Shown here one piece after another: positions 35,901 through 48,300 of a DNA stretch of 64,000 nucleotides. The DNA is from Lottia gigantea. Its lineage: Eukaryota; Mollusca; Gastropoda; Lottiidae. The notes beneath the pieces are model-generated. The model ran no database searches. It was not told the origin of the DNA and saw only the letters and a list, made by a program, of their open reading frames with translations. The position numbers and the translations under genes were made by a program. The DNA lies in NCBI RefSeq assembly GCF_000327385.1, contig NW_008707002.1, forward strand, positions 516,484 to 580,483, written 5' to 3'. The number at the start of each line of letters is the position of its first letter. The first letter of the stretch is position 1.

Positions 35901-38040
35901 TTTCAACAAATGTAACATAATTTTGATAAAAAAAAACTGAAATACACCAATATCTAAGCTAAGAAATTTTTGGTCTAAGAGGAAAATGAATTATTTTGCT
36001 TGATCATAGAATATAGGTAAAGAAAAAAAGCAATTTCTTAACATCATTTTTGTAATAGCTTCATATTATAAGCTCAATATCAATTGCCAATGTGAAGCTT
36101 GTTATAATATACTCTTGTATTCATCACATAAAAACAACATCCTTACCTTTTTGGGTGGACGGAAACCACTGCTTGACAGGACATGCCTGTAGTCTGGACC
36201 TGAATGACTGCCGGACACTTGATGACCTGATTCTTGACAACCAGACAAATGACTGCTAGAAGCTTGACTGGATGAGGTTTCACCAGAATTTTCTTTTGGA
36301 GTAAAACCACGAGATCTTAAAACAGAAAACGCTTCCTCCTTCTTCTCCAGATCTCCCCACAATGTTATCTCTAGTCTCATTGCATGCTTGTATAAATAAC
36401 CCATGACTGCAACTCTAAAATAACATAACCCTTATCAATTTTAATTAACATAACTCTTATCAATTTTAAATAACATAACCCTTATCAATTTTAATTAACA
36501 TAACTCTTATCAATTTTAAATAACATAACTCTTATCAATTTTAATTAACATAACTCTTATCAATTTTAATTAACATAACCCTTATCAATTTTAATCAACA
36601 TAACTCTTATCAATTTTAATTAAAATAACCCTTATCAATTTTTATTAAAATAACCCTTATCAATTTTAATCAACATAACCCTTATCAATTTTAATTAAAA
36701 TAACCCTTATCAATTTTAATTAACATAACTCTTATCAATTTTAATTAACATAACCCTTATCAATTTTGATTAACATAACTCTTATCAAAACATAACCCTT
36801 ATCAATTTTAATTAACATAACTCTTATCAATTTTAATTAACATAACCCTTATCAATTTTAATTAAAATAACCCTTATCAATTTTAATCAACATAACCCTT
36901 ATCAATTTTAATTAAAATAACCCTTATCAATTTTTATTAAAATAACCCTTATCAATTTTAATCAACATAACCCTTATCAATTTTAATTAAAATAACCCTT
37001 ATCAATTTTAATTAACATAACTCTTATCAATTTTAATTAACATAACCCTTATCAATTTTGATTAACATAACTCTTATCAAAACATAACCCTTATCAATTT
37101 TAATTAACATAACTCTTATCAATTTTAATTAACATAACCCTTATCAATTTTAATTAACATAACCCTTATCAATTTTAATTAACATAACTAAAAAAATTGA
37201 TCCATACCTTTAAACTATCTAAAAGGTTTACGTAAATATATATTGTTATATTTTACTAGTTTTAAATTATGGAAATTCTGCATACTTCCCCTTTAATAAA
37301 ACAGTTGTAAAGTAAAAATAACTGTCAAGAGTTGGTCTAGTGTTAGCTTTCCTTAACCTTCTCTCCAAAAAACAGGAGTTGCCTACCCTTCTAATCGTGC
37401 AAGTTTATTATCCAGTATGAAAGTTAAAGTTTCCGCCAGATCGCGTTTAATATGACCAACTTGTTCAGAATCCATGTTAACCACTTGGATAGCATTTTTA
37501 TAATACTCATCGTCTCGTTTTAACATCAACTTTTCTTTTGCCTCAACCTGCAGTATAAAAATAATATAGATCATTTATTACCAACTTCATCTTATACCTT
37601 GACTACAATAGCCACATTTTTTATATCTTCTCAATATCAAGCTATTACCAACTTTGTAATCATATGTTGACTGAAATAGTGAATTTCTTGTATCACAGAG
37701 GTTTTCAATATGACTGAAACATAAATATTTAAATCAGTAACAAATCTATTAATATCCGAAATAAATCGTATTATATATCACTACTTACTCTTCCTTTAAA
37801 ATGTTGAATTCTGACAACGCCAAGGATACTGCCAAACATCACATCATTAAATTCATTGGACGATACATCTTGTGCTGAACCAATCGACAAATCATCATCA
37901 TCATCACTTTTGAACTTCATATGATTCTCTCCCGATTCCCACTGACTTGCTCCCACTAAATCCGCAAACCACGAAACATCGTCATTAGAAAACGGTTTAT
38001 CCCATCCTGGAACAGGCTTACTTTGTTTTTGCCCTTGCAT
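25141..38040 (-). CDS. HLTF: HLTF-A: HIRAN/SNF2/RING helicase-like transcription factor, divergent copy
   Basis: HLTF remodels stalled replication forks and is a RING ubiquitin ligase for PCNA. Exons in order: 37789-38040, 37387-37547, 36147-36414, 35783-35866, 34658-34732, 34018-34183, 33571-33719, 31975-33208, about 30970-31815, 30485-30567, 30096-30239, 29827-29959, 29393-29528, 29091-29270, a missing exon (probably in the N gap), 28200-28423, 27424-27546, 27123-27235, 26791-26971, 25560-25640 and 25141-25290. Motifs: [26 protein letters not shown] ([19 protein letters not shown]) and [10 protein letters not shown]. Unlike HLTF-B it has an acidic exon (35783-35866), one long linker exon with poly-Asp and TDNSK repeats, and a 20-residue Pro-rich repeat exon whose donor is uncertain. 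The HIRAN domain has lost residues at DNA-contact sites, and motif V reads GLDLKAAS instead of GLNLTAAS. All readable exon phases are kept, so it looks expressed rather than dead, but function may differ. I chose the ATG at 38040 (MQGQKQSKPVPG). Confidence 0.9.
25675..26708 (-). repeat. 56-bp minisatellite in an HLTF-A intron
   Basis: About 18 copies of a 56-bp unit with cores TTTACTTTACCAGCTGATAG and GTCATCTAAATA fill the intron between exons 25560-25640 and 26791-26971. Some units are shortened (near 26345 and 26490). The matching HLTF-B intron (51979-52227) is 249 bp long and has no such array. Confidence 0.95.
27624..28165 (-). repeat. 23-bp minisatellite in an HLTF-A intron
   Basis: About 23 copies of a unit like GCTGTAATATTTCCAGTTAT plus AAA, between exons 27424-27546 and 28200-28423. 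The HLTF-B intron at the same place has a short non-expanded stretch at about 51013-51045 with the same motif, so the array seems to have grown from sequence present before or exchanged after the duplication. Confidence 0.95.
28608..28738. other. Assembly gap (131 N) probably hiding an HLTF-A exon
   Basis: The N run lies between HLTF-A exons 28200-28423 and 29091-29270. The exon equivalent to HLTF-B 50194-50321 (128 bases, [20 protein letters not shown] onward) is not found in the readable sequence on either side. The phases on both sides (2 and 1) fit such an exon. The gap may equally be a bad join. Confidence 0.7.
30985..31740 (-). repeat. 60-bp coding minisatellite, 20-residue Pro-rich repeat, HLTF-A
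   Basis: About 12 copies of a 60-bp unit encode NPVLPFPGTTVPDQPIPSQS and variants (PYQ for PDQ). The frame is open through the whole array. The unit also keeps a second minus-strand frame open, so openness alone does not prove coding. The preceding residues ARYNSLPEKLKNGEKKPT align with [23 protein letters not shown], which supports the proline frame. Each unit has GTACAACTG after a phase-1 position, a possible donor. Confidence 0.9.
32397..32590 (-). repeat. 21-bp coding repeat (TDNSK) in the HLTF-A linker exon
   Basis: Nine to ten copies of a 21-bp unit encode TDNSKVV or TDNSKVA. They are arranged as a 63-bp higher-order unit of three (VVTDNSKVVTDNSKVATDNS). The array sits inside the second of three copies of a larger linker module. 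Open frames on the plus strand here are shadows of this periodicity. Confidence 0.9.
34785..35705 (-). repeat. 42-bp minisatellite in an HLTF-A intron
   Basis: About 22 copies of a 42-bp unit with cores AAAACACTGAGAATGCAGGG and ATATATAAATACCTAATC lie between exons 34658-34732 and 35783-35866. On the minus strand each unit contains CATTCTCAG (acceptor-like) and TTAGGTATTT (donor-like). Because 42 is a multiple of three, long but meaningless open frames appear on both strands. Confidence 0.95.
36416..37195 (-). repeat. 25-bp minisatellite in HLTF-A intron 2, abutting the exon 3 acceptor
   Basis: About 31 copies of a 25-bp unit such as CATAACCCTTATCAATTTTA plus ATTAA. The array reaches to within a few bases of the acceptor at 36415. 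Two blocks of about 290 bp (around 36570-36800 and 36860-37090) share the same series of variants, including a shortened unit TTATCAAAACATAACCC, so the array contains a segmental duplication. Confidence 0.95.
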
Positions 38041-41000
38041 ACTGGTTATATTAAATAAACCAAGTAATAACGATCCGAACCACAAAACGAAACCTGGTAT
38101 TATTCTCTTTCACTCCTTAAGGTTTAATTTGGTTCCCACCCCAGGATGAGGTGAAATCATTATAATGTCAATACATAAGTTTATTAAAATAACAATGAGT
38201 TGATGATACAGCCAGCCTACAGTCTGCAAAATGCATTCTAAAGGATAAAAAGATGAAATACCACTAAAATTTGATAAATATCAACTTTTTGTGACCTTGG
38301 CCACACTTATTCTATAGAAGAATATTTTCTATAACATCCAAAATCAACTTTGAAGGTAGTTGTGAACAATTAGCTGAAATATACAAATACAAATTTCTGT
38401 TAATGTACAATAATATATGTATTAATAGATGACAATATAAAATAATATGTAAAGGATTTACTACAGATGTCACTATAATTAAATAATAATAAAACTATAT
38501 GGGTGATAACTCTTTATTCTCTATATGGGGAAATTAATTGTGGTCTGATTAATACCATATTGAAGACCACCTCTCTTTATTCTCTATATGGGGAAATTAA
38601 TTGTGGTCTGATTAATACCATATTGAAGACCACCTCTCTTTATTCTCTATATGGGGAAATTAATTGTGGTCTGATTAATACCATATTGAAGGCCACCTCT
38701 CTTTATTCTCTATATGGGGAAATTAATTGTGGTCTGATTAATACCATATTGAAGACCACCTCTCTTTATTCTCTATATGGGGAAATTAATTGTGGTCTGA
38801 TTAATACCATATTGAAGACCACCTCTCTTTATTCTCTATATGGGGAAATTAATTGTGGTCTGATTAATACCATATTGAAGACCACCTCTCTTTATTCTCT
38901 ATATGGGGAAATTAATTGAGGTCTGATTAATACCATATTGAAGGTCACCTCTCTTTATTTTTCTATATGGGGAAATTAATTGTGGTCTGATTAATACCAT
39001 ATTGAAGGCCACCTCTCTTTATTCTCTATGGGGAAATTAATTGTGGTCTGATTAATACCATATTGAAGGCCAACCTCTCTTTATTCTCTATATGGGGAAA
39101 TTAATTGTGGTCTGATTAATACCATATTGAAGACCACCTCTCTTTATTCTCTATGGGGAAATTAATTGAGGTCTGATTAATACCATATTGAAGGCCACCT
39201 CTCTTTATTCTCTATGGGGGAAATTAATTGTGGTCTGATTAATACCATATTGAAGGCCACCTCTCTTTATTTTTCTATATGGGGAAATTAATTGTGGTCT
39301 GATTAATACCATATTGAAGGCCACCTCTCTTTATTCTCTATGGGGAAATTAATTGTGGTCTGATTAATACCATATTGAAGGCCACCTCTCTTTATTCTCT
39401 ATGGGGAAATTAATTGAGGTCTGATTAATATTATATTGAAGACCACCTCTCTTTATTCTCTATGGCGAAATTAATTGAGGTCTGATTAATATTATATTGA
39501 AGACCACCTCTCTTTATTCTCTATATGGGGAAATTAATTGTGGTCTGATTAATACCATATTGAAGGCCACCTCTCTTTATTCTATATGGGGAAATTAATT
39601 GAGGTCTGATTAATACCATATTGAAGGCCACCTCTCTTTATTCTCTATGGGGAAATTAATTGTGGTCTGATTAATACCATATTGAGGGCCAACCTCTCTT
39701 TATTCTCTATATGCGGAAATTAATTGAGGTCTGATTAATATTATATTGAAGGCCAACCTCTCTTTATTCTCTATATGCGGAAATTAATTGAGGTCTGATT
39801 AATATTATATTGAAGGCCAACCTCTCTTTATTCTATATGCGGAAATTAATTGAGGTCTGATTAATACCATATTGAAGACCACCTCTCTTTATTCTCTATG
39901 AGGAAATTAATCCTGGTCTGATTAATCGACCTCTGTATATTACATGACTCGGCAATAAACAGTGGTACCCTGATTCTAGAAAAGTCTTACAACTTAAGAA
40001 ATATGATTTTCATATCTTTTTTTTTCTCCAAAAATGTGTCAGAATGCAGCAAATCAATTCGATCTTTCTTAAAATAAATTGAGGGGAGAGCCTCTCAGTC
40101 TCAAACGATGAATTTTGAATCTCAAACACGACAGTTTTCCCACCGTTTCCTATTTATTCAGTTTGTCCCTTTTTTGTACCCCGTCACCCACCCCACCCCA
40201 ACCCCCCTTGGAAAATATCGTTGAACTCCGAGGCCACCTCACCCAATGTTTCTAGAAACTTCACTGGTCAAATTTAACCAAATTGATCTGATAGATTTTG
40301 ACAACGTGCAGTCCTAGACTATAATATAAGTTTATTGTAGATATACTTCATGTTTTTATATTTAAATCCATTATTTTTCACCCTGATAACATTTGGAAAG
40401 CGTGACCTAGTAAAAATATCGTTATATATTGCATATATAGTCCCTCCCATAGTCTTACTTTCATTTTCATTTCGGTCTCTTTTCATTCTCTCACTCGTCA
40501 CCCTCCAATTATCTCACTTAATCTAGAATTTTATAATTAAAAAACCATCAATTCTATAACAGAATAATATTCTGATGTGGGTTATTAATTATCACAGCTC
40601 TCAGAGAAATATAGACTAGACTAGCCTACCTGAATAAAATACTTCCTACTTGTTCATAGTTTTACTTTCAACAAACTTTATTTTCCTCATCTTATTAACT
40701 TCTTGTGTCTTATTGCTTTATTCTTTTAATAATCAAATACTTACAGACTTAATCTTTCTCTACTGTATTATCTGCCTATATCAGTATTATCTCGTTAAAT
40801 AAAGTAGGCTACGTCTAAATTCCAATCTAAACCTCCTTACTTGTTATGTTTATCTGAGTGAAAAAACCCAACGTATCTGAATAGGATCGTGATGCAGTTT
40901 GAATTGATTGGATCAAAAAATAAAGATAAATCCATGGCGAATTTAAAATTTAAAATAACTTTATTTTTATAATCGTCCCCCACAAATTTTCTATACCCCT

Positions 41001-42310
41001 TATCCCTTGCATTTACCCCAGGAATAACCTAACCCCCTCCCCCACACCCCCGGAATCTCCAGTCGCAGTATAAGTGACTTAAGGGGTTGGGGCGTGTACA
41101 AAGCCTCTTCATGTGTCATTTATGGGTTTGCAACGATTTTGCAAAATGTTCATGCATAGGCTATTTGGCATGTGCCATGCGCACCCCCATGTTATAGGCT
41201 TTAATCATTGGCCCACTGCAGTGCCTGGTATTGTGCGAACCAAAAAAAAATCCAGGCAGTTTTTACTTTGAACCTAACATTAGATGTCAGTCAAAATGTC
41301 ACGTGATTGTGAAATTCTTAATCATTAAGTGAGCCACTTGATAGAAAATTTAGTCAATGTTGATTGGACGAAAAAGTTGTAGGCCCAACAGTTAACGTTC
41401 TAATATCCTGTTCAACGGTTCTTGTTAAGTAGCGGGGGGGTATTAAATATATAAATCCGCTAAGAGACTATAATATAGTATTACGGCATAATCTACGTTT
41501 GATTCCCCGACATTTGATTTTTATTTCCATTGTTTTTCAAATAAAAATCCATACAAGCAAGACAATTCCGTTAATCAAAATATATCATGACAAATTCAAG
41601 AGTAAAATCCTCATTGAAGACAGGAAATGTCTGGACGTTAGAGACTACGATTTCTAAAAGTTTTAGCGACCTTGACCTTGTCTTTTCGTCTTGATAATCA
41701 AAGAAGGTTTTTAATTTTTTAACTTTTATTCATAATAAGTTTATAGTTTTCCAGATGTTTTAAAGCTCTCCTAAAATCAAAACACGAATTTAAACATTGG
41801 ATTAGATTCGTTCTTTAAAAACTTAATGATTCCATTTTTGCTGAAATCCAGAGTCACGTGACATCATTCCATTTGGGAATTTCCCTGAAATAAAATCGGG
41901 AAACAAATGTTTAGTTTTGATGAAAATTTCTAGGAAAGGTAACAATCCTAGAATAAGGCATCCTTTCCAAACTCCCCCCCCCCCCCCCCTTTAAATCTCC
42001 AGCACTCATTGCGTTTATTTATCTGTGGCATTTAAAAAATGCTAGATCTATGGACTAAATTAAAAGTGAAAGTGAAGTTACCCGAGTCCTGTTATGTCCC
42101 CTTTTCAATCTTCACTGCACAATGTGTTGTCCATGTCCAGTGATTCAGTCGTTTCTTATTGTTTTTAATCAAATATTCCAAGTGATTTACACGGCATTCA
42201 TTTTTGCAATTGTTTTTGTTATTGAGGGTGGAAATAGAAAAGGGATTAGATAACTGATTTGTATCTACAGAAAGATGTTATAAGAACAGAACTTGGTTTA
42301 ATTGTTAACT
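38041..42310. other. Spacer between the divergent HLTF genes
   Basis: Both HLTF start codons face outward from this 4.3 kb region, so it must hold both promoters and 5' UTRs. It contains a 63-bp satellite (38500-39940), a C-rich tract at 41978-41995 and a block at 41655-41690 with GCGACCTTGACCTTGTC. I found no credible gene: the open frames in the satellite come from its 63-bp period, and the minus-strand frame at 40319-40501 has no recognisable features. Confidence 0.6.
38500..39940 (+). repeat. 63-bp satellite in the HLTF head-to-head spacer
   Basis: About 23 copies of a unit near 63 bp with cores CTCTCTTTATTCTCTATATG, GGGGAAATTAATTGTGGTCT and GATTAATACCATATTGAAG. The first six or seven copies are almost identical and exactly 63 bp; later copies are shortened and more diverged. 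This gradient suggests recent expansion at the left end. A plus-strand open frame over the first copies is a by-product of the period. Confidence 0.95.
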
Positions 42311-45300
42311 ATGGGTAGGAGAAGAGGCTGGTTTGGTCGCGCCGGTGGCTGGTTCCAAGGAATCGGAGACATGTTCAATAACGGCTTTGGCACACGTTGG
42401 GGCTGGAACCAATCTAAACCCCAAGGAGTGAAAAAGAAGGGTAAAACTCCAAAACGAAAGAGAAGTGTTCCTACCCCAGGAAGAACTGAAGCATTTTGTA
42501 ATGACGATATTTCATGGTTGGGGCGTTTTGTTGGAGCAAGTGGAATGGATGTCGGAGCAAATTATACAATTAACGTCAGTGATGATGATGATGATGATTT
42601 AATGATGTCAATGATTGGTTCATCACAAGATGTATCGTCCAATGATGTGATGTTTGGCAGTATCCGTGGCGATGTTGTTGGAATTCAACATTATAAAGGA
42701 ACAGTAAGTACTTTTTTCAAATCACCTTTTTGAACTTCTGATTTAAAGCAGAGGTCATCAGGTTAGGTCAAAAGGTTATTGGGATGAATGTTCAAGAGGC
42801 CTGTCTATAGACCCTAACTGTAATCTGTAGTGGCCATATTTAAAATAAAAGTTGAATATTAAAGATGGAATGGAAGATAGATGTAATCAGAATTTTATCT
42901 GAACATTTTAGGTGAATAATGGAGAAATGGTCACATTACAGAGAGAACCACAGAATGTGTACGATAAGAATGCTATTAGAGTTGTAAACATGGATAGTCA
43001 ACAAGTTGGTCATATTAAACGAGAACTGGCCAAACCCCTGGCTTTTATACTGGATAATAAGCTAGCACGAGTTGAAGGGTAGGTAACTTTTTTAGGGAGA
43101 GAGGGTGAAGGTAGTCCAACTATTATTTGGCATGGGTGGAAAAGTATGTAACTTTTGGTTAAAACAGGAAACACATCCATAATTTACACGCATTTCAGCA
43201 AAGGATGTCTGAAATGTTGTAAAACCCTTTTGGCCTTTTCTTTTTTGCTAGATAAGAGTAGGATATGATGACAAATTAATCAGACCCTTTAAAATAAGAT
43301 TACAATTTTGTTTATTCTTTCCTGATTGATTTTTAATGACCTCATAATGTAACTAATCAAATTGTGTGGCAGAATTCTTGCTATCTATGAAGAATTGTGG
43401 GATAGTGGAATGGAAAGTAGAGAAAAATAACAGCCTGTTTGTGTTTGTAATTTTAGAGTCGTTCCTAGTGGTAAGAATAATGCATATAAAATACCAATAG
43501 AGATAACATTGTGGGGAGACGTTGAGAAGAAGAATGAGGCGTTGTCTGTTTTACGATCCCACGGTTTTACTCCACGAGATAATTCTGTTGGTGCCTCGTC
43601 CAGTCAAGCCTCAGGCAGTCAGCCAGGTCTAGATTACAGTCATGTTGTATCCAACAGAGTTTTTCTCTCACCAAGTGAGGTAAGAATGGTTTTGTTTTAT
43701 ATCTAAGTTAGCAAATATTAATAGAGTTGTTAAAAAGATAGGGATTAAAGTCCTCACTATACTTGAATATAGCGCAATTCATTGGATCTTTTTGACCAAT
43801 CTACTTTTCTGAAAGAAGTTTAGATGTATTCAGTTGTTTAGCTAATGTCTTCATTTTGTATAACTCTGCATTTACTAATGTATCATGTTTATGTACTGTC
43901 ATATCTTTCATCAGTACCACCTTGTTAAATTGTTGAAACGACTGTTAATTATAAACTATCATACTCTGAGGATGGCATCAATATATTGGAATCAATAGCC
44001 CTTTGTAAGCGTTATTTAGGATTATGTTAAATTTTGTTGGTATTTTTATGGATTTTGATATTTCAGGTTCGAAATGAAATGGATAAACTATTTGATACTT
44101 TAGAAGAAGGAGATAAAACCACCATGACTGAACCTACACAGGTAGGAGCTTATTGATTACTTTATACTTCTGTCAAACCACGCCCATGAGAAGCCTTCTG
44201 TGCCCATTTTTGTGCCCAGGTTGATATGAAGTAAATGACCTATTATTATATATTTCAGGCTATAAGAACACCGCTATACCCCCATCAGAAACAGGCGTTA
44301 AACTGGATGATATGTAAGGAGAATAATGAAGCGTTACCACCGTTCTGGGAGAAACGAGGACAGCGTTATTACAATAGTTTAACAGTATATACTACTTCTC
44401 ATAGACCATCTACAGTTCACGGAGGTTTGTTTAGTTTGTTAATAGTGTTACCAGCCCTTTCGATGATGTTTCTTTCATTGATACTATGGTTATACAATCA
44501 GATTATAATTGTAAATTACAATAATTAAATATTTTCACTGTTTATTGTTTAAAAAGTGCCCAATACATCTATTTTGCATTAGAAAATTTTTGCATTTTCC
44601 AGGTATTTTAGCAGACGACATGGGACTCGGAAAAACTCTGGAAGTTATCTCCCTTATTTTAACCAATTTTCATGATGGTCAGCCATTGGCTGTACCAGTT
44701 GCAGGTAGAAATCGTTTTGGCCAACAGTCAAAATCAAAAACCAAAACTAAAACTAAGGTATACCTTTTTACACCTTTTACTTTATATTTACTTTCAGCAT
44801 TCAACGTGGATTTTACAGTGAGGCCATATAGCGCTTTAAGTCAAATTAGTTCAGGGACATTTTAAGAATTCGTTCATTATTATAATCTTTGGTTTTTACA
44901 GAAATCAACAAAGAAAGCACAGGCCAGTACGTCAGCATCAGAAACCAACCAATCAGACTGGGATAAATTCGACCAATGTCTCGCTAACCCAGAAAATTAT
45001 ATCGAAGATTCCGACGAGGAAGAAGAACGAAAGGCAGCAGAAACTCTGAGAATATTTCAAAGTAAAGTTCCGAAATTTGTCATTAAACCATTTGGTTCCA
45101 GTTCAGAATCTGACTCAAAATCTGAGTTGAAGAAACAGTCGCGAAGTGTCGTTAACGATGCTAATGATGATATTAAAAGTGCTAGACCCAGAAATAAATC
45201 AGGAAAAAGGATGGTGATCGAAAGTGATGAAGATTCTAATAGTGCTCCATGTATAAACTTAACATCACATAGTGCTAAACATAATGACATGGTTGCTACT

Positions 45301-48300
45301 GACAACAGACAAGTTCGGACGGCTGCCGACATTTTGTTTGATTTTCTGAAATCTGACTCGTCATCAAACTCTGATGATGTTGCTGTGAAAGCAAATGAAC
45401 TTGACCAAAAACCAAGTGATCTTGGCCTTAAATCGAATGACTCAGGGGTCATTTATATCAGTGAAGATTCAAATGAATCTAAGAAAGACAACTCCAATTT
45501 ACAGCTAGTAGAATATACAAGATATCCAAGTATTATTCACGACTTAAATCTGTTGACTTCTTGCGGACCAAAAGGTTGTCCTATCATCCATGAAAACTCT
45601 AATAATTCTTGTGATGTCATGCCATTTATTGACCAATCAAATGATTGTTTGAGTGAGTTGCAGACGGCAGAATCAAGGGAAGTAACTGTGATAAAATCAG
45701 AAGATGTGAAATGTGAGATACAGGACGATATAATTGTGATTCCAGATGAAAGTCCACCAGGTATGTTTTATACACCCACATTTAATTTGGAAATTTTTCT
45801 TGTTCTGTCCATCTCTTATCGTGTTTATATTTAATAAACATAACTAAGAATAAAGAAATTTTTTGTCAAATATATTTTTGAGACCTGTAGGCTTTGCTTC
45901 TTACACAAAAAATTTTAACATTAATTGATTGTGTGGTGTATGACATTACATATTCACTTGTAAAAGTCAAGTTCAAGAAACTTGCCTGTACAAAATCTTC
46001 CTGTATATTTTTGTTTTGTTTTGTGAATATCATTATTTCTATAATTTTGTTGTATATTCCAGTGAAGACAGGAAAGATAAAGAAAGGAAAGAGAAGAAGT
46101 AAAGTGAAAAAAGACCTAGATTATATACCAGATATAACACCAGATATTACAAAATTACAGAGTTTACCTCCCCTTGTTAATTCAAGTAAACCCAAACGGT
46201 ACGTAGGAATGACAAATGTTTCAAAAGAGACGAGGATCTTTGTGGGAGGGGCTGGTTTTGTTAACTCTGGTAAACTATTTTTAGGAACAAGGAAAGACCT
46301 ACCCTACCCTATTATTACCATTCACTTATTATGGTGTCTGTGTTTTGTCAACTTGATGATTTTTTGGTCAGGATGTGGTGGTCATTTTTTTACGGTGACA
46401 GATTTTAGATTTACACAGTTCTAAGAAGAAGTGGGAATTTTAATTTGATATATTTGGCAAGTATACAGTAGTGAGAAAGAGCTTCTCCTGATCCCTGTTG
46501 ACTCTGATAACTACCTAAAACCTATATAACATACTTACAATTGCTAAATGCTATTTAAAAACTTTACCTAAAACCTTATAGTTGAATTTTTTCTCTCCAG
46601 AAATAGAAAGCAACCAACACGATACGTTGAAGTTAATTCTGACGATTCAGATACAGAAATGAAACCACCAGCTAAACGAGGTAAGAAAGAAACAAAAAAA
46701 CAACTATATTTTACAATGACAACATTACAAGGTTAAGGATCCATTCTACCAGCTTGTCCTTGACCAAATCTCTTGGCATTGATCTTTCCCAGATTATCCA
46801 TACCAATTTACAGCTGGGTTGACTGGAATAATGAGTAAAGATGACTTATTGAAGGTCATCGGACTATCGCACGCCACGCCACGCCACGCCACAAGAATTG
46901 AACCCACAGCCGCCATTTGCTCGAAGTAACCAAGCCAATGCCTTCATGTAAAGAACCAACCCTCTAACCGACTGTGCTCTAGATCCTCATAGTTGTAATG
47001 TTACTTATTGTATTTCAGCACGACACATTTCTTTGCCAGTAAAACTGGAGAAGGGAGATACAAATCTAACAACCATTCCTGTTCAACCAATTTCAAAAAT
47101 TACACCAATAGTTTCCACTGACAATTTATCTGTGACGTCTGAATCCAAAGTGCTTGGACATGATCCTTCTGTTACCCAAAGACTAGTTCCTTCTGTTACC
47201 CAAGGACATCATCCTTCGTCTGCCAAAGGACTAATTCCTCCAACTACTTCGTCTCCATCAAATTTAGAAAACTTGCCTCAATCATCTCAGCAGCTATCAT
47301 CATCAAAATGTGCATCAAATAATAAAGGAAAAGGGAAAGGAAAGAAACAGAAGTTAAAAGAAGAATATGGGGCAGGAGCTCCAGCCCTACCCTCTCTACC
47401 TACTGATGATATAAATGATGATGATGATGATGTGTCAGATAGCAGTGATGTTTGTAAGTTATGTTAAGTTGTAAACAAGTTTGATAACCAATGCTATTTA
47501 TATATCTACAGTATTTACCTTGTTTCATCTTTTCTAAGGTACATAAGAGTAGGATGTAAAACTCCATTCATTTCATTTTTCCTAAATACAAATAATAACC
47601 ATTTATGATGTCACTGAAAATATGACTGAAAATGTATGTTAAAAATGTTCTGATACACATACAAAAGTTTAATAAAGATCGTTGTGGTCCCTGTTATCTT
47701 TGTTCACGTAGTTAAATTAATTTGTATTTTTGTAGCCAGTGGTGAAGATTGGTTACCAGATCTCGCCATGGAAATTCCTTTTAACTGTCATAAAGCTGGT
47801 AAATATATATATTAATTAATCTTAAATTGTGTACAGGATATACTCATCTTTTCATTAAGTTATAGAGGTTATTTTTGTAATTTGATAAAGATAGGCGACT
47901 AAAGTCTTGTCCAATCCACGTTCAATTACATGACAAAAACAATGAAATTATCTTCAAGAAATGTTAAACAGAGTTGATTGTTTATGTTTTAGTGATGGGT
48001 AGCTGTAATAGTACCACAGGGAGAACCAAATCAAACAAACCACGAACAACTCTTATAGTCTGTCCACTGTCTGTTATGAACAACTGGCTGGTAAGTTCAG
48101 GAAGTAAGGTAGTAATTACCACTTGATTCGTATTTGATACACACATCATTTTAGAACTCAGAACAGACACATGCTTCACAGTTTTGTTACATCTTAACTA
48201 TTAAACTTGTGAAGTTATACCCTGAGAAAGGTAATCCAAAAACTAAACTCCACTGTCACATAAAAAAGCTCATATCAGATAGCATGCCTTCTCCTGTCAA

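Noticed and set aside
38503-38919. 138-residue plus-strand frame with a 21-residue repeat
   Set aside because: It is the exact 63-bp satellite read in one frame; later units of other lengths destroy the frame and there is no family match.
46880-46985. tRNA gene on the minus strand
   Set aside because: A and B boxes are present, but no good acceptor stem or anticodon arm can be formed by eye, and the sequence continues into a repeat body; it is a SINE head.
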